Assembly (NCBI GenBank): GCA_016218155.1 | Contig: JACREQ010000038.1 | Location: 1 to 64,000 of the forward strand | Direction of reading: 5' to 3' | Length of the DNA: 64,000 nt | DNA from: Bacteroidia bacterium | GTDB taxonomy: Bacteria > Bacteroidota > Bacteroidia > Bacteroidales > GWA2-32-17 | In this document: positions 24,308 to 33,840 of the stretch, one piece after another | Numbering within the stretch: the stretch's first letter is position 1 | How the letters are laid out: each line of letters opens with the position of its first letter | Notes under the pieces: generated by a model | Told to the model about the DNA's origin: nothing | Seen by the model: the letters and a program-made list of their open reading frames with translations, nothing else | Database searches by the model: none | Translations under genes and position numbers: made by a program

Positions 24308-25045
24308 TTGCCTGCTAACTTTTTTCATCGGATTAATAGACTGTTTATTAAAAAAAACAGACTATATCTTTTTATTCGTGAAATTACAGGTTACTCACCA
24401 AATAATATTGAATATTACGAACTGGCTTTTGTACATAAGTCGGCATCGGTTTACCATGGAAAAGGATTTTCGGTAAATAACGAAAGGCTCGAATTTCTTG
24501 GCGATTCTATTCTTGATGCTATTATTGCAGATTATCTTTTTGAGAAATTTTCCAATGAAAATGAAGGTTTTCTAACAAATCTAAGATCAAGATTGGTAAA
24601 CAGACAATCACTAAATGAACTAGCTGCAAAAATTGGTCTCGATAAACATATAGTTGCGCATACAGATAAATCAGGACTTGCGCCATCTGTTCTTGGCAAT
24701 GCGTTAGAAGCATTTATTGGTGCAGTGTTTCTAGATATTGGTTATAATAAAACACGAAAATTTATTATAAAAAAACTAATTGAACCACACATTGATTTAA
24801 AAAGATTAGGTGAAACAGACACAAACTTTAAAGGACAAATAATTGATTGGGCTCAGAAGCAAAAAAAAGAAATTGAATTTATTTGTTCTGAAGAAATATC
24901 AAACAATAAATCTGGTAAAATATTTATAGCCAAATTAATTGTAAATGGACAGGAAATTGGTTGTGGACAAGCTGAATCTAAGAAAGAGGCTGAACAAAGA
25001 GCAGCTGAATCTGCGCTAAAAAATGGAATAAAAAAAGTAGAATAA
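24308..25045 (+). CDS. rnc: Ribonuclease III
   Basis: The 245-residue enzyme cleaves double-stranded RNA. The nuclease signature NERLEFLGDSILDAIIADYLF (about 57-77) has the conserved Glu and Asp metal ligands, and ALEAFIGAVFLDIGY carries the second acidic pair. A double-stranded RNA-binding domain ends the protein (FKGQIIDWAQKQKKEIEF, CGQAESKKEAEQRAAESAL). No in-frame ATG precedes the domain; a stop lies 22 bases upstream, so the TTG at 24308, 5 bases after the fabF stop, is the likely start. The N-terminal extension with RLFIKKNRLYLFIREITGYSP is normal for Bacteroidota RNase III. Confidence 0.96.
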   Translation: MPANFFHRINRLFIKKNRLYLFIREITGYSPNNIEYYELAFVHKSASVYHGKGFSVNNERLEFLGDSILDAIIADYLFEKFSNENEGFLTNLRSRLVNRQSLNELAAKIGLDKHIVAHTDKSGLAPSVLGNALEAFIGAVFLDIGYNKTRKFIIKKLIEPHIDLKRLGETDTNFKGQIIDWAQKQKKEIEFICSEEISNNKSGKIFIAKLIVNGQEIGCGQAESKKEAEQRAAESALKNGIKKVE

Positions 25046-25088
25046 AGTTTTCACTAAATTCTACTCTCTAAAAAATCATTAAAAATTA

Positions 25089-25409
25089 CTAGCAGCCTTC
25101 GCCGTATGTAACTTCTTTTACTTTTATGTCTTCGCCGTACTCAACGATTTTTACTTTAAATTTTTCGCCATACTCAACAGCTTTCCAGCAACCTACTTTA
25201 TCTTCGCCATAATCTACGTATTTAATTTTAAGATCTTCGCCATAGTCTACAAATTTTACTTTGTAATCTTCGCCATAGTCTACAAATTTAATTTTTCCAT
25301 AAACATGACAGCCTTTGCTTTGAGTATCTTTTACAGTATCAAAAGACATTAAGCTTAACAGAAGTACAGATGCTACTCCAAATAAAATGAATGTTGATTT
25401 AAATTTCAT
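25089..25409 (-). CDS. Small exported protein built of YGE repeats
   Basis: The ATG at 25409 gives MKFKSTFILFGVASVLLLSLMSF, a signal peptide or N-terminal anchor. The remaining residues, about 80, are almost wholly repeats of about 11 residues: KIKFVDYGED, YKVKFVDYGED, LKIKYVDYGED, then AVEYGE, VKIVEYGED and VKEVTYGEGC. Alternating basic and hydrophobic residues before each turn-like DYGED suggest a regular beta structure, such as a short solenoid or hairpin stack. Cysteines lie at the start (GCHVYG), in the middle (VGCWKAVEYGE) and at the C terminus (GEGC), so disulphides are possible after export. The repeats are visible in the DNA as about 33-base units. I know no function for it. It stands alone, convergent with rnc. 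Confidence 0.8.
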   Translation of the reverse strand: MKFKSTFILFGVASVLLLSLMSFDTVKDTQSKGCHVYGKIKFVDYGEDYKVKFVDYGEDLKIKYVDYGEDKVGCWKAVEYGEKFKVKIVEYGEDIKVKEVTYGEGC

Positions 25410-25486
25410 ATGCAATTTAATTTAGTGATTAATAATTTTTAAGTAAAAATATAACTATTTACGAAACAAACTTAAAAAAGTTTAAA

Positions 25487-27196
25487 CTATTTAAGTTGTT
25501 CTGTTTTATTAAGCTTACTTCTACTCATGCTATAAAAAAAGTATATCAATAATCCTGCCACAAGCCAAATTAAAAACCTCATCCAATTTGTTACTCCAAG
25601 CTCAGACATGAGATAAAGATTTGTTAATAGGCCAAGAACCGGAATTAATGACCACTCACGAATTATAGCAAATACTGTGACAACAATTGACACTAATATA
25701 AAAATTAATGTAGGTAATGATTCCAAGCTTAGATTTTTAAAAACCAACATTGAATCAAAACCCTTACGATTTAAGAAAAATAAACTTAATGCAACTGCAA
25801 TCCAAATGGGGATTAAGAAATATCTTGAATTAATAAAATAAATTTTAAACTTGCCATTAAGAGGATTTTTGCTTTTTTTATCATCAAGTACAAGAACTCC
25901 ACCAGAAACCAATACAAATGCAAATAAAGTCCCGATACTTGTAAGATCAGTAACTTCTGTAAGATTCATAAATAATGCTGGAATAGCAACTAAAAACCCA
26001 TTTACAACAGTTGCAAACCCTGGTGTTTTATATTTCGGATGTAATTTTGAAAATCGAGGAGGTAATAATCCATCTCGACTCATGCTCATCCAGATTCTTG
26101 GTTGACCTACCTGAAATACAAGTAATACACCAGCCATTGCAATAATAGCTCCTAATGCTATGAAGCCTGAAAACTGTGTTAATCCAAGTTTTTGAAAAGC
26201 ATATGCAAGTGGATCACCAACATTTAATTCAGAAGAATGAACAAGACCGGTTAAAACAAGGCTAATAACAACGTACAGAACAGTTGTAATAACAAGTGCA
26301 TAAATCATGCTCCTTGGCAAGTCGCGTTTCGGGTTTCTACATTCTTCGGCAGTTGTAGAAATTGCATCAAACCCAATATATGCAAAAAAGACTCCGGCAA
26401 CACCTTTCATAACACCAGGGAAACCGTTTGGAGCAAAAGGATTCCAATTATCCGGATTTACATAAAACGCACCTACGGTAATTATAATTAAAAGAATAAC
26501 AAGTTTCAATAAAACCATAATATTCCCAGCAACTTTAGTTTCATATATCCCAATATAAACTAGTGTTGCAATAAGGGCAACTATGCAAAAGGCAGGAATG
26601 TCGGCAATAAGTTTAACATCAAATAAAACAGGAGCATTACTCCACGCATGATATGCTTCCTGAATATAATGCGGTAATGAAGAAAGCACATGACCGGATT
26701 GCATTTGGCTAACAGCTTCGGTAAAACCTCTGGATGCCGTAACATAATCTACAGTTAAAAATTCCGGAATATGTACCCCTAAACCATTAAGTAAACTAGT
26801 AAAATAATCACTCCACGAAATTGCAACAGCTATATTGCCCACTGCATATTCCATAATTAAATCCCAACCAATAATCCATGCTATTAATTCTCCAAAACTT
26901 GCATATGCGTATGTGTAAGCACTCCCACTAATTGGAATTGATGAAGCAAACCTTGCATAACACATTGCAGAGAAACCACAGGCAATTGCAGTAAAAACAA
27001 ATAACAATGAGACTGCCGGGCCACCGCTTGATGCAGCTGTACCTATTGTACTAAAAATACCGGCTCCAATAATTGCTGCAATTCCAAGCGCTGTAAGATC
27101 AACAACGCCCAGACTCTTTTTCATTTGTGTTCCGCTGGTATCCTCTGCATCACGAAGAATAGAGGACAGCGTTTTTTTTCTGAATAATTGCGACAA
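25487..27196 (-). CDS. APC-superfamily amino acid permease
   Basis: The 569-residue membrane protein has about 14 hydrophobic segments. The first carries ALGIAAIIGAGIFSTIGTAAS, the APC glycine-rich substrate-binding region, and a later loop holds AYIGFDAISTTAEECRNPKRDLPRSMI, typical of YfnA/CAT-type permeases. Such carriers take up cationic or other amino acids by proton symport or exchange. The start is TTG (codons TTG TCG CAA); no ATG is available before the conserved N-terminal LSSILRDAEDTSGTQMKKSLGVVDLTALG and a stop lies upstream. No neighbouring gene suggests the substrate. It is a single-gene unit. Confidence 0.9.
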   Translation of the reverse strand: MSQLFRKKTLSSILRDAEDTSGTQMKKSLGVVDLTALGIAAIIGAGIFSTIGTAASSGGPAVSLLFVFTAIACGFSAMCYARFASSIPISGSAYTYAYASFGELIAWIIGWDLIMEYAVGNIAVAISWSDYFTSLLNGLGVHIPEFLTVDYVTASRGFTEAVSQMQSGHVLSSLPHYIQEAYHAWSNAPVLFDVKLIADIPAFCIVALIATLVYIGIYETKVAGNIMVLLKLVILLIIITVGAFYVNPDNWNPFAPNGFPGVMKGVAGVFFAYIGFDAISTTAEECRNPKRDLPRSMIYALVITTVLYVVISLVLTGLVHSSELNVGDPLAYAFQKLGLTQFSGFIALGAIIAMAGVLLVFQVGQPRIWMSMSRDGLLPPRFSKLHPKYKTPGFATVVNGFLVAIPALFMNLTEVTDLTSIGTLFAFVLVSGGVLVLDDKKSKNPLNGKFKIYFINSRYFLIPIWIAVALSLFFLNRKGFDSMLVFKNLSLESLPTLIFILVSIVVTVFAIIREWSLIPVLGLLTNLYLMSELGVTNWMRFLIWLVAGLLIYFFYSMSRSKLNKTEQLK

Positions 27197-27246
27197 TTTT
27201 TTAAATGTTTAGTGTAAAGATAAAATCAATTTCATGTAAAATAAAA

Positions 27247-27273
27247 AAACCGCAATTTTTTTAATTGCGGTTT
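27247..27273 (-). terminator. Terminator after lpxA
   Basis: An 11-bp perfect stem (AAACCGCAATT and complement) with a 5-base loop lies 22 bases past the lpxA stop. On the minus strand it ends in GCGGTTTTTTTAT, a clear T-run. It ends the lpxC/fabZ-lpxA transcript before the permease gene. Confidence 0.88.
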
Positions 27274-27294
27274 AAGAATAATTTTATGATATTA

Positions 27295-28095
27295 TTAATC
27301 TACTACTGATTCTTTATCGTTAGAATAGCCACGCATAATTCCACGAGTTGAGTTTCTTACAAAAAGTAAAATTTCATCACGTTCTTTTGAAGCCGGCAAT
27401 TCTTTTTCGATAAAATCCAAAGCCTGACTGATATTATGTCCTCTTAAGAATAAATATCTGTATATTTCTTGAATTTGCTGAATTTGCTCGTTAGAGTAAT
27501 TTCTTCTACGTAAGCCGATAGAGTTTATTCCAACATAACTTAATGGTTCGCGAGCTGCTTTTACAAAGGGTGGAACATCTTTACGAACAAGACTTCCGCC
27601 CGTAATATATGTATGTGGCCCAATATGAACAAATTGATGAACTGCAGCCAAACCTCCGATATTTGCATAATCCTCAATAACAACATGTCCTGCAAGAGTT
27701 GCATTGTTAGCTAATATACAATTATTTCCAACGAAACAGTCGTGGGCAATGTGAACATAAGCCATTAAAAGAGTGTTATTTCCTACTACAGTTTTATAGC
27801 TTGCCTTTGTTCCACGATTAATTGTAACGAATTCACGTATAAGACAATTATCTCCAATTTCAGCAGTAGTTTGTTCGCCGGTAAATTTTAAATCTTGTGG
27901 TACAGCAGAAATAACCGCACCAGGAAATATTTTACAATTTTTCCCGATTCTGGCACCTTCCATAATAACTACGTTTGGACCAATCCATGTTCCTTCACCT
28001 ATTTCAACGTTTTTATCAATAGTAACAAATGGCTCTATTACAACATTACTGGCTATTTTAGCTTCTGGGTGAACGTATGCTAAGGGTTGTTTCAT
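27295..28095 (-). CDS. lpxA: UDP-N-acetylglucosamine acyltransferase
   Basis: The 266-residue left-handed beta-helix enzyme puts the first acyl chain on UDP-GlcNAc in lipid A synthesis. Hexapeptide repeats run through the first 190 residues (IEPFVTIDKNVEIGEGTWIGPNVVI). The catalytic region TLLMAYVHIAHDCFVGNNCILAN with the conserved His is present, as is HQFVHIGPHTYITGGSLVRKDVPPFV. The C-terminal helical domain has GLRRRNYSNEQIQQI. It lies 23 bases after the lpxC/fabZ gene and is followed by a terminator. Confidence 0.97.
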   Translation of the reverse strand: MKQPLAYVHPEAKIASNVVIEPFVTIDKNVEIGEGTWIGPNVVIMEGARIGKNCKIFPGAVISAVPQDLKFTGEQTTAEIGDNCLIREFVTINRGTKASYKTVVGNNTLLMAYVHIAHDCFVGNNCILANNATLAGHVVIEDYANIGGLAAVHQFVHIGPHTYITGGSLVRKDVPPFVKAAREPLSYVGINSIGLRRRNYSNEQIQQIQEIYRYLFLRGHNISQALDFIEKELPASKERDEILLFVRNSTRGIMRGYSNDKESVVD

Positions 28096-28118
28096 TTACT
28101 AAATATTAATTAGTTCTA

Positions 28119-29537
28119 TTATTTTTTAGGTTTATCGTCAGTAACTTTTGTAATCTGAGCAAGCATTTCAGCTTCCATTACTATCTTATTGCCAACAGTT
28201 GCAACGCCTTTCATATGGCAAAGTCCACGACGAATAGGTGACAATAAATCCAATCTAAAAATAAGTGTATCTCCTGGAATTACCTTGTTTCTAAATCTTA
28301 CATTGTCTATTTTCATGAAAAGAGTTGTATAATTCTGTGGATCAGGAACTGAACTTAGAGCCATAATTCCACCTGTTTGAGCCATTGCTTCAATCTGCAG
28401 AACTCCAGGCATAACAGGTTCGTCGGGAAAATGACCAACAAAAAAACCTTCGTTAACAGTTACATTTTTTAATCCAACAACATAAGTATCTTTCATCTCT
28501 AGAATTTTATCTACTAGAAGAAATGGATACCTATGTGGCAATCTTTTTCTTATCTCATTAATATCAAGTAAAGGCTTGGCATATATATCATATGTAGGAA
28601 CTTGATTCTTAACTTTTTCTTTTTTAACCTGTTGTTGAATTAATCTTGCAAGTTCGATATTGGTTTTATGACCAGGTCTGGTTGCAATTATTTTTCCTTT
28701 TATAGGTAATCCAACTAAAGAAAGGTCACCAATTAAATCAAGAAGTTTGTGACGTGCAGGTTCATTTGAATGCCTTAATTCTGTATTGTTAAGTATTCCT
28801 TTTTGTGGTTCAAAATCGAGATGCGGTTTTTGAAATAAATCTGCAAGATGATCTAATTCGCCTTTTGGTAAATCTCTATCAACAATTACAAGTGCATTAT
28901 CTAAATCGCCACCTTTTATTAGCCCGTTTTTTGCTAAAATTTCGAGCTCGTGAAGAAAAACAAAAGTTCTTGCAGTAGATATTTCTGTCTTATAATTTTC
29001 AATATTTTCAAGAGAAGCAAACTGGTTTACTAAAATAGTTGAATTATAGTCAATTAACACAGTTACATTATAGCCACTGTCTGGAATTACAAGATATTCA
29101 ATCCCTTTTTCGGGGACTGACAATGTAATCGGCTGTTTTATTTCAAAATAAACACGAGCCTCATTCTGTTCTAAAATTCCGGCTTTGTCAATTGCGTCAA
29201 CAATTTCACCTGCACTTCCGTCAAGAATTGGAACTTCAGGTCCATCTATTTCAATAAGGGCATTGTCAATTCCTAACCCATAAAGCGCACTTAATAAATG
29301 CTCTACAGTATTCACTGTAACTCCATTTTCGCCAAGAGTAGTACCACGAGCAGTTTCAGAAACGTTATCAATAATTGACCTGATTGTAGGAGTTCCTTCA
29401 ACGTCAACACGTTTAAAAATATAACCGTGATTAACTGGTGCTGTTTTAATTACAACTGTTGCAGGCTTACCTGTGTGTAATCCAATACCGGAAATTGATA
29501 CCGGCGATTTTAGTGTTTTTTGTTTTTCGCCTGCCAT
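28119..29537 (-). CDS. lpxC-fabZ: LpxC-FabZ fusion: UDP-3-O-acyl-GlcNAc deacetylase / 3-hydroxyacyl-ACP dehydratase
   Basis: Residues 1 to about 310 are LpxC, the zinc deacetylase that commits the pathway to lipid A. It has LKSPVSISGIGLHTGKPATV, NTVEHLLSALYGLGIDNALIEIDGPEVPILDGSA and RHKLLDLIGDLSLVG with HKTN. Residues about 325-465 are FabZ, with HRYPFLLVDKI, GHFPDEPVMPGVLQIEAMAQTGG and the catalytic His/Glu pair. This fusion is characteristic of Bacteroidota. The two activities draw on related 3-hydroxyacyl-ACP substrates, so the fusion ties fatty acid and lipid A flux. It is co-transcribed with lpxA and has its own promoter at 29564-29593. Confidence 0.97.
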   Translation of the reverse strand: MAGEKQKTLKSPVSISGIGLHTGKPATVVIKTAPVNHGYIFKRVDVEGTPTIRSIIDNVSETARGTTLGENGVTVNTVEHLLSALYGLGIDNALIEIDGPEVPILDGSAGEIVDAIDKAGILEQNEARVYFEIKQPITLSVPEKGIEYLVIPDSGYNVTVLIDYNSTILVNQFASLENIENYKTEISTARTFVFLHELEILAKNGLIKGGDLDNALVIVDRDLPKGELDHLADLFQKPHLDFEPQKGILNNTELRHSNEPARHKLLDLIGDLSLVGLPIKGKIIATRPGHKTNIELARLIQQQVKKEKVKNQVPTYDIYAKPLLDINEIRKRLPHRYPFLLVDKILEMKDTYVVGLKNVTVNEGFFVGHFPDEPVMPGVLQIEAMAQTGGIMALSSVPDPQNYTTLFMKIDNVRFRNKVIPGDTLIFRLDLLSPIRRGLCHMKGVATVGNKIVMEAEMLAQITKVTDDKPKK

Positions 29538-29563
29538 TGGCAGAATATTTTTTATTTAAAAGG

Positions 29564-29593
29564 CAAAGATATAGCTTGTGATTAATTTACAAA
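29564..29593 (-). promoter_or_regulatory. Promoter upstream of lpxC-fabZ
   Basis: On the minus strand TTTG (29590-29593) and TATCTTTG (29564-29571) are 18 bases apart, close to the Bacteroidota consensus. The start codon at 29537 lies 27 bases beyond the -7 box. The 132-base gap from lpxD therefore holds an internal promoter. Confidence 0.55.
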
Positions 29594-29669
29594 AACAAAA
29601 GCGTAGTTTAATCACAACTTTTATGAAATAAATATATAATTTTATTAAAGGAGAAAGAAATTGAGCTTA

Positions 29670-30722
29670 TCAGGCATTATCCTGATGTAATTCTTTTAAT
29701 AATTCTAATTCGTGTTGAAGCTGATTTATTCTTTGTTGTAAATCAGGAAGATTTTTAAACACGACATAAGATTTCTGATAATTTTTAATTGAAAATGCTG
29801 GAGAGCCCTGAACAACTTCACCCTTTTGAGTAATATTATTACCAATACCAGATTGTGCTGCAATTTTCACATCATCTGCTATTGTAAGATGACCTGCTAT
29901 TCCGCACTGTCCGCCAATCATACAATTTTTACCAATTTTTGATGACCCTGCTATTCCTGTTTGAGCAGCGATTACAGTATTTTCTCCAATTTCTACATTA
30001 TGTGCAACCTGAATAAGGTTATCAAGTTTAACACCTTTTCTTATTATTGTTGATCCCATTGTAGCACGATCGATACTGGTATTCGACCCTATCTCTACAA
30101 AGTCTTCGATTATAACATTTCCAATCTGAGGAACCTTTTTGTAGTTAGTATCCTGCTGAGGTGCAAATCCAAAACCATCAGAACCAATAACAGTATTAGA
30201 ATGAATTATACAATTACTCCCAATAATGCAATTGTAGTATATTCTTGTTCCTGAGGATATTACGGTATTGTCGCCAATTTTTACGTTTTCACCAATAAAA
30301 ACATTGGGGTAAATTTTTGAGTCTTTACCAATTTTTGCATTTTTTGCTATGTAAGTAAAAGCACCAACATAAACATTTTCTTCAATAGTAGCTGTGTTAT
30401 CTATAAAACTCTGAGGCTCTATCCCTTTGGGGCATGAGATTGTTTTCTGATAAAGCTCCAGTAAATCTGCAAATGCCTGATAAGCATTTTCTACCCTAAT
30501 TAATGTAGCATTAACTTTTTGGCTTGGTTCAAAATCGTTATTGATTAAAATTATACTTGAATTAGAGGTATAAAAATATTTTTCATAAAGCATATTGCTC
30601 AAAAAGGATAAATCTCCTGCTTTCCCCTCTTCAATTTTTGCAATAGAAGTGACAATAACATCTGGATCTCCCTCAATAGTTCCATTTAAAAATGCAGCAA
30701 TATTTTTTGCAGAAAATTCCAT
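29670..30722 (-). CDS. lpxD: UDP-3-O-(3-hydroxyacyl)glucosamine N-acyltransferase
   Basis: The 350-residue enzyme adds the second (N-linked) acyl chain in lipid A synthesis. It has the N-terminal uridine-binding domain ([41 protein letters not shown]). A long hexapeptide left-handed helix follows ([37 protein letters not shown]). The catalytic His lies in [29 protein letters not shown], and the protein ends in a helix ([22 protein letters not shown]). The start is the ATG at 30722; a TTG one codon upstream is ignored. It lies between the HD phosphohydrolase gene and lpxC-fabZ. Confidence 0.96.
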   Translation of the reverse strand: MEFSAKNIAAFLNGTIEGDPDVIVTSIAKIEEGKAGDLSFLSNMLYEKYFYTSNSSIILINNDFEPSQKVNATLIRVENAYQAFADLLELYQKTISCPKGIEPQSFIDNTATIEENVYVGAFTYIAKNAKIGKDSKIYPNVFIGENVKIGDNTVISSGTRIYYNCIIGSNCIIHSNTVIGSDGFGFAPQQDTNYKKVPQIGNVIIEDFVEIGSNTSIDRATMGSTIIRKGVKLDNLIQVAHNVEIGENTVIAAQTGIAGSSKIGKNCMIGGQCGIAGHLTIADDVKIAAQSGIGNNITQKGEVVQGSPAFSIKNYQKSYVVFKNLPDLQQRINQLQHELELLKELHQDNA

Positions 30723-30815
30723 CAATAAACTTTTTGTAAAAGTAATTCCAAAATTAACAATATCAAAATTCCTAAACCGTTTAGCTACTGCGCTAATTAA
30801 CTATTTATTATGCTA

Positions 30816-32051
30816 TTATTTGCGACATTCTTCGGGATAACAAAAAAAGTATTTTACAACATTTTTCGACAATATCTGAAGATTCAGCATATCAGAAGCT
30901 ATAGTGATATCTTTAATATCTCCTGATTTGTAAAGAATATTTATTCGGTCATCATTTGCATTATAGGCATTATTTGTTGCTGAATTTGTAAACACAAAAG
31001 ACTTAGCCTCATCACCGGTAATTCCAAATATTTTTGAAGTTTTAGCAATGTATTCGTCTATTTTCTCTTTTGAAAAAGGCTCATTCTGAATTTCAATCTT
31101 TAGGAGCTGTCTGTTTATAAACCTGTTGCAAAGTAATGAAAACGCCTTATTATCACATTCTGCCCAAAGTTTTATTGATGAAAGCAAATCGTTATCATCA
31201 AGTTTTGAAAAATCATTTAATAAATTAGGATTATTACGAAAATCATTCTCAGTGTAATTGTTAGACAAAAACTTAAACATTGTTGTTGTCATCTGTAAAT
31301 TTACTTTCTGCAAAATTAATTCTCTTGCCTTTTGCATTATATTAACTAACATCTGCTCTGCAGCAAGTACTGTTTTATGAAAATAAACCTGCCAGTACAT
31401 TAATCTTCTTGCGATAAGAAATTTTTCTATAGAATATATTCCCTTCTCATCAACAACTAAATTATCGTTAACAACGTTCAACATTTTTATTATCCTATCA
31501 CTACCTATAACTCCTTCGGAAACACCGGTAAAAAAGCTGTCGCGCTTAAGGTAGTCTAATCTATCCATATCTAGCTGACTGGAAACAAGCTGATGTAAAA
31601 ATTTTTTATGGTAATTATTTTTAAATATTTTCAAAGTTAAATCAAGGTGACCGCCTAACTCTTTATTTAGGCTTTCCATAAACAATTCAGAAATCACTTC
31701 ATGTCTAATGTTATATAAAAAAGTGTGTTCAAGTGCATGTGAAAATGGTCCATGTCCAATATCATGCAATAAAATTGCAGCACATATTGACGAAGATTCT
31801 TCATTAGTTATTTCAGTACCAGTACTTCTAATAACATCAACAGCAAGTGTAGTTAAATAATGTGCACCAAGCGCATGCTGAAAACGTGTATGTATAGCAC
31901 CCGGATAAACTAAAAAAGCCAATCCAAGCTGTCGAATATGCCTTAATCGTTGAAACCATGGATGTTTTACGAGTAAATGATTTTTACCTAATGGCATATT
32001 AATAAATCCATAAACAGGATCATTAATAATTTTATATTTTTCTGTTGTCAT
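30816..32051 (-). CDS. HD-domain phosphohydrolase (dGTPase-like)
   Basis: The 411-residue protein opens YKIINDPVYGFINMP, as in the conserved family of HD hydrolases related to dNTP triphosphohydrolases. HD-box metal ligands are visible: RFQHALGAHYLT (first His), LLHDIGHGPFSHALEHTF (His-Asp) and SSQLDMDRLDYLKRDSFFTG (distal Asp). The C-terminal half is helical with no second known domain. Members of this group hydrolyse nucleotides, but the substrate has not been fixed for this type. It lies between the ComF-like gene (6 bases upstream) and lpxD (93 bases downstream), a neighbourhood common in Bacteroidota. Confidence 0.9.
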   Translation of the reverse strand: MTTEKYKIINDPVYGFINMPLGKNHLLVKHPWFQRLRHIRQLGLAFLVYPGAIHTRFQHALGAHYLTTLAVDVIRSTGTEITNEESSSICAAILLHDIGHGPFSHALEHTFLYNIRHEVISELFMESLNKELGGHLDLTLKIFKNNYHKKFLHQLVSSQLDMDRLDYLKRDSFFTGVSEGVIGSDRIIKMLNVVNDNLVVDEKGIYSIEKFLIARRLMYWQVYFHKTVLAAEQMLVNIMQKARELILQKVNLQMTTTMFKFLSNNYTENDFRNNPNLLNDFSKLDDNDLLSSIKLWAECDNKAFSLLCNRFINRQLLKIEIQNEPFSKEKIDEYIAKTSKIFGITGDEAKSFVFTNSATNNAYNANDDRINILYKSGDIKDITIASDMLNLQILSKNVVKYFFCYPEECRK

Positions 32052-32057
32052 ATTAAT

Positions 32058-32744
32058 TTAAGCTGTTGCCAATGCGGCAATATTTACTTTTACACCTTCG
32101 GTTTTTAATATTGCCTGAGCACATGCTTCTAATGTTGCACCTGTAGTTACAACATCGTCCACTAAAAGGATATGCTTGTTATTAAGTTTTTCGGGTTTCT
32201 TTATTTTAAAGATGGAGTCTAAATTTTGCCACCTTTCAATTCTTGACTTTTTTGTTTGAGTTTGGGTTTCAACACTTCTCACCATATTTCGGGACTGAAT
32301 CTCAATTCCCATACTATCTGCAATTCCTTTAGCAATGCATTCTGCTTGATTATATCCACGTTTTTTCTCGCGTTTAGGATGTAATGGTACCGGAATAACA
32401 ACGTTAACAGAATTAAATAATTCAGATTTTTTTAATTCAAAGCCTAATTGTCTTCCTAATTCTTCTCCAATATCTTGCCTACCATTATATTTAAGTAAGT
32501 GTAATAAGTCCTGAAAACGAGACCCTTTTTGAAACCGGAATAATGCTGTTGCATTTTGTACGTTTACTCTACCCCAAAACAACTGGCTTACAGGGTTATC
32601 ATGTTCATAATGAAAATTGGTACGAGGCAAATCTACAAGACATCTAGTACAAATAACTTTCTCTTGTGTTAAAAGTCTTTCACCACATGCAGCACAAATA
32701 TTCGGATAAAAAAGCTGAAAGAAATCAGCAAGCCAATTTCGCAT
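32058..32744 (-). CDS. ComF-family phosphoribosyltransferase-like protein
   Basis: The 228-residue protein has an N-terminal zinc ribbon (CAACGERLLTQEKVICTRC) and a type I phosphoribosyltransferase fold. The fold shows VVIPVPLHPKREKKRGYNQAECIAKGIA and the PRPP loop ILLVDDVVTTGATLEACAQAI. ComF helps take up single-stranded DNA in competent bacteria; in non-competent genomes the role is less clear. It is 6 bases upstream of the HD hydrolase gene, so the two share a transcript. The length and motifs are complete. Confidence 0.92.
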   Translation of the reverse strand: MRNWLADFFQLFYPNICAACGERLLTQEKVICTRCLVDLPRTNFHYEHDNPVSQLFWGRVNVQNATALFRFQKGSRFQDLLHLLKYNGRQDIGEELGRQLGFELKKSELFNSVNVVIPVPLHPKREKKRGYNQAECIAKGIADSMGIEIQSRNMVRSVETQTQTKKSRIERWQNLDSIFKIKKPEKLNNKHILLVDDVVTTGATLEACAQAILKTEGVKVNIAALATA

Positions 32745-32840
32745 TAACTAAATAATTTTAAAGAAGTAAAATTATACAGAAAATTAAGAAATGGAAATAC
32801 AGAGTAAAATAACAAATTACAAAAAGAAAATAAATAGAAA

Positions 32841-33836
32841 TCAGCTATTATAGCCCCATTTTAAATAAATAGCTCCCCATGTAAATCCGGCTCCAAATGC
32901 AGATAAAATAATATTATCGCCTTTTTTAAGTTGTGGTTCCCAGTCACTCAAACATAATGGCAAGGTAGCAGAAGTTGTATTGCCATATTTCTGTATGTTA
33001 ATCATAACCTGCTTCTTATCTAATTTCATACGATTAGCAGTTGCATCAATTATTCTCATGTTTGCCTGATGAGGAACAAGCCATGCAAGATCTTCGGGTT
33101 TAATGTTATTTCGTTCCATAATTTCAACGGAAACATCTGCCATTTTAGAAACAGCCCATTTAAAAACGGGTTGACCTTCCTGATATATAAAATGCTCTTT
33201 AGCTGCAATGGTTTCAAAGGATGCAGGTTTTACCGATCCTCCTGCTTTTTGATGTAGATGAACTCTGCCAACTCCATCTGAAAGTAAAATCTCGTCAATA
33301 ATTCCGATATTCTCAGTTGTTGGCTCTAACATTACGGCACCTGCACCATCGCCAAAAATCGGACAAACAGAACGATCTGTATAGTCAACAATTGATGACA
33401 TTTTTTCGGTACCTACAACAATTACTTTTTTATATTTTCCTGTTTCAATAAACTTACAACCAGTAGCTAAAGCATAAAGAAAACCGCTGCAACCTGCATT
33501 TAAGTCATAACTGAAAGCATTTTTTATTCCTACTTTATCGCAAATAACATTTGCAGTTGCAGGAAATTGCATATCAGGAGTAACTGTAGCACAAATTAGC
33601 AACTCTATTTCTTCAGGTTTTATTTTTGTTTTTTGCAGAAGTTGATTTACCGCCTCAACACCTAAATCACTAGATCCTTTTCCCGGTTCGCGTAAAATAT
33701 GTCTTTCTTTAATACCAATGCGTGTCATTATCCACTCATCAGTAGTGTCAACCATCTTACTAAGTTCCTCGTTAGTTAAAATATAATCAGGAACATAACT
33801 GCCAACTCCAGTAATTACAGCTCTTAAGTTTTGCAT
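32841..33836 (-). CDS. fabH: Beta-ketoacyl-ACP synthase III
   Basis: The 331-residue enzyme starts fatty acid synthesis by condensing acetyl-CoA with malonyl-ACP. The active-site cysteine is in [17 protein letters not shown], the catalytic His in [13 protein letters not shown] and the Asn in [14 protein letters not shown], with FGAGFTWGA at the end. The start [26 protein letters not shown] is typical. It is 4 bases after plsX in the yceD-rpmF-plsX-fabH operon, the classic order. No terminator is evident before the ComF gene. Confidence 0.97.
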   Translation of the reverse strand: MQNLRAVITGVGSYVPDYILTNEELSKMVDTTDEWIMTRIGIKERHILREPGKGSSDLGVEAVNQLLQKTKIKPEEIELLICATVTPDMQFPATANVICDKVGIKNAFSYDLNAGCSGFLYALATGCKFIETGKYKKVIVVGTEKMSSIVDYTDRSVCPIFGDGAGAVMLEPTTENIGIIDEILLSDGVGRVHLHQKAGGSVKPASFETIAAKEHFIYQEGQPVFKWAVSKMADVSVEIMERNNIKPEDLAWLVPHQANMRIIDATANRMKLDKKQVMINIQKYGNTTSATLPLCLSDWEPQLKKGDNIILSAFGAGFTWGAIYLKWGYNS

Positions 33837-33840
33837 GATT

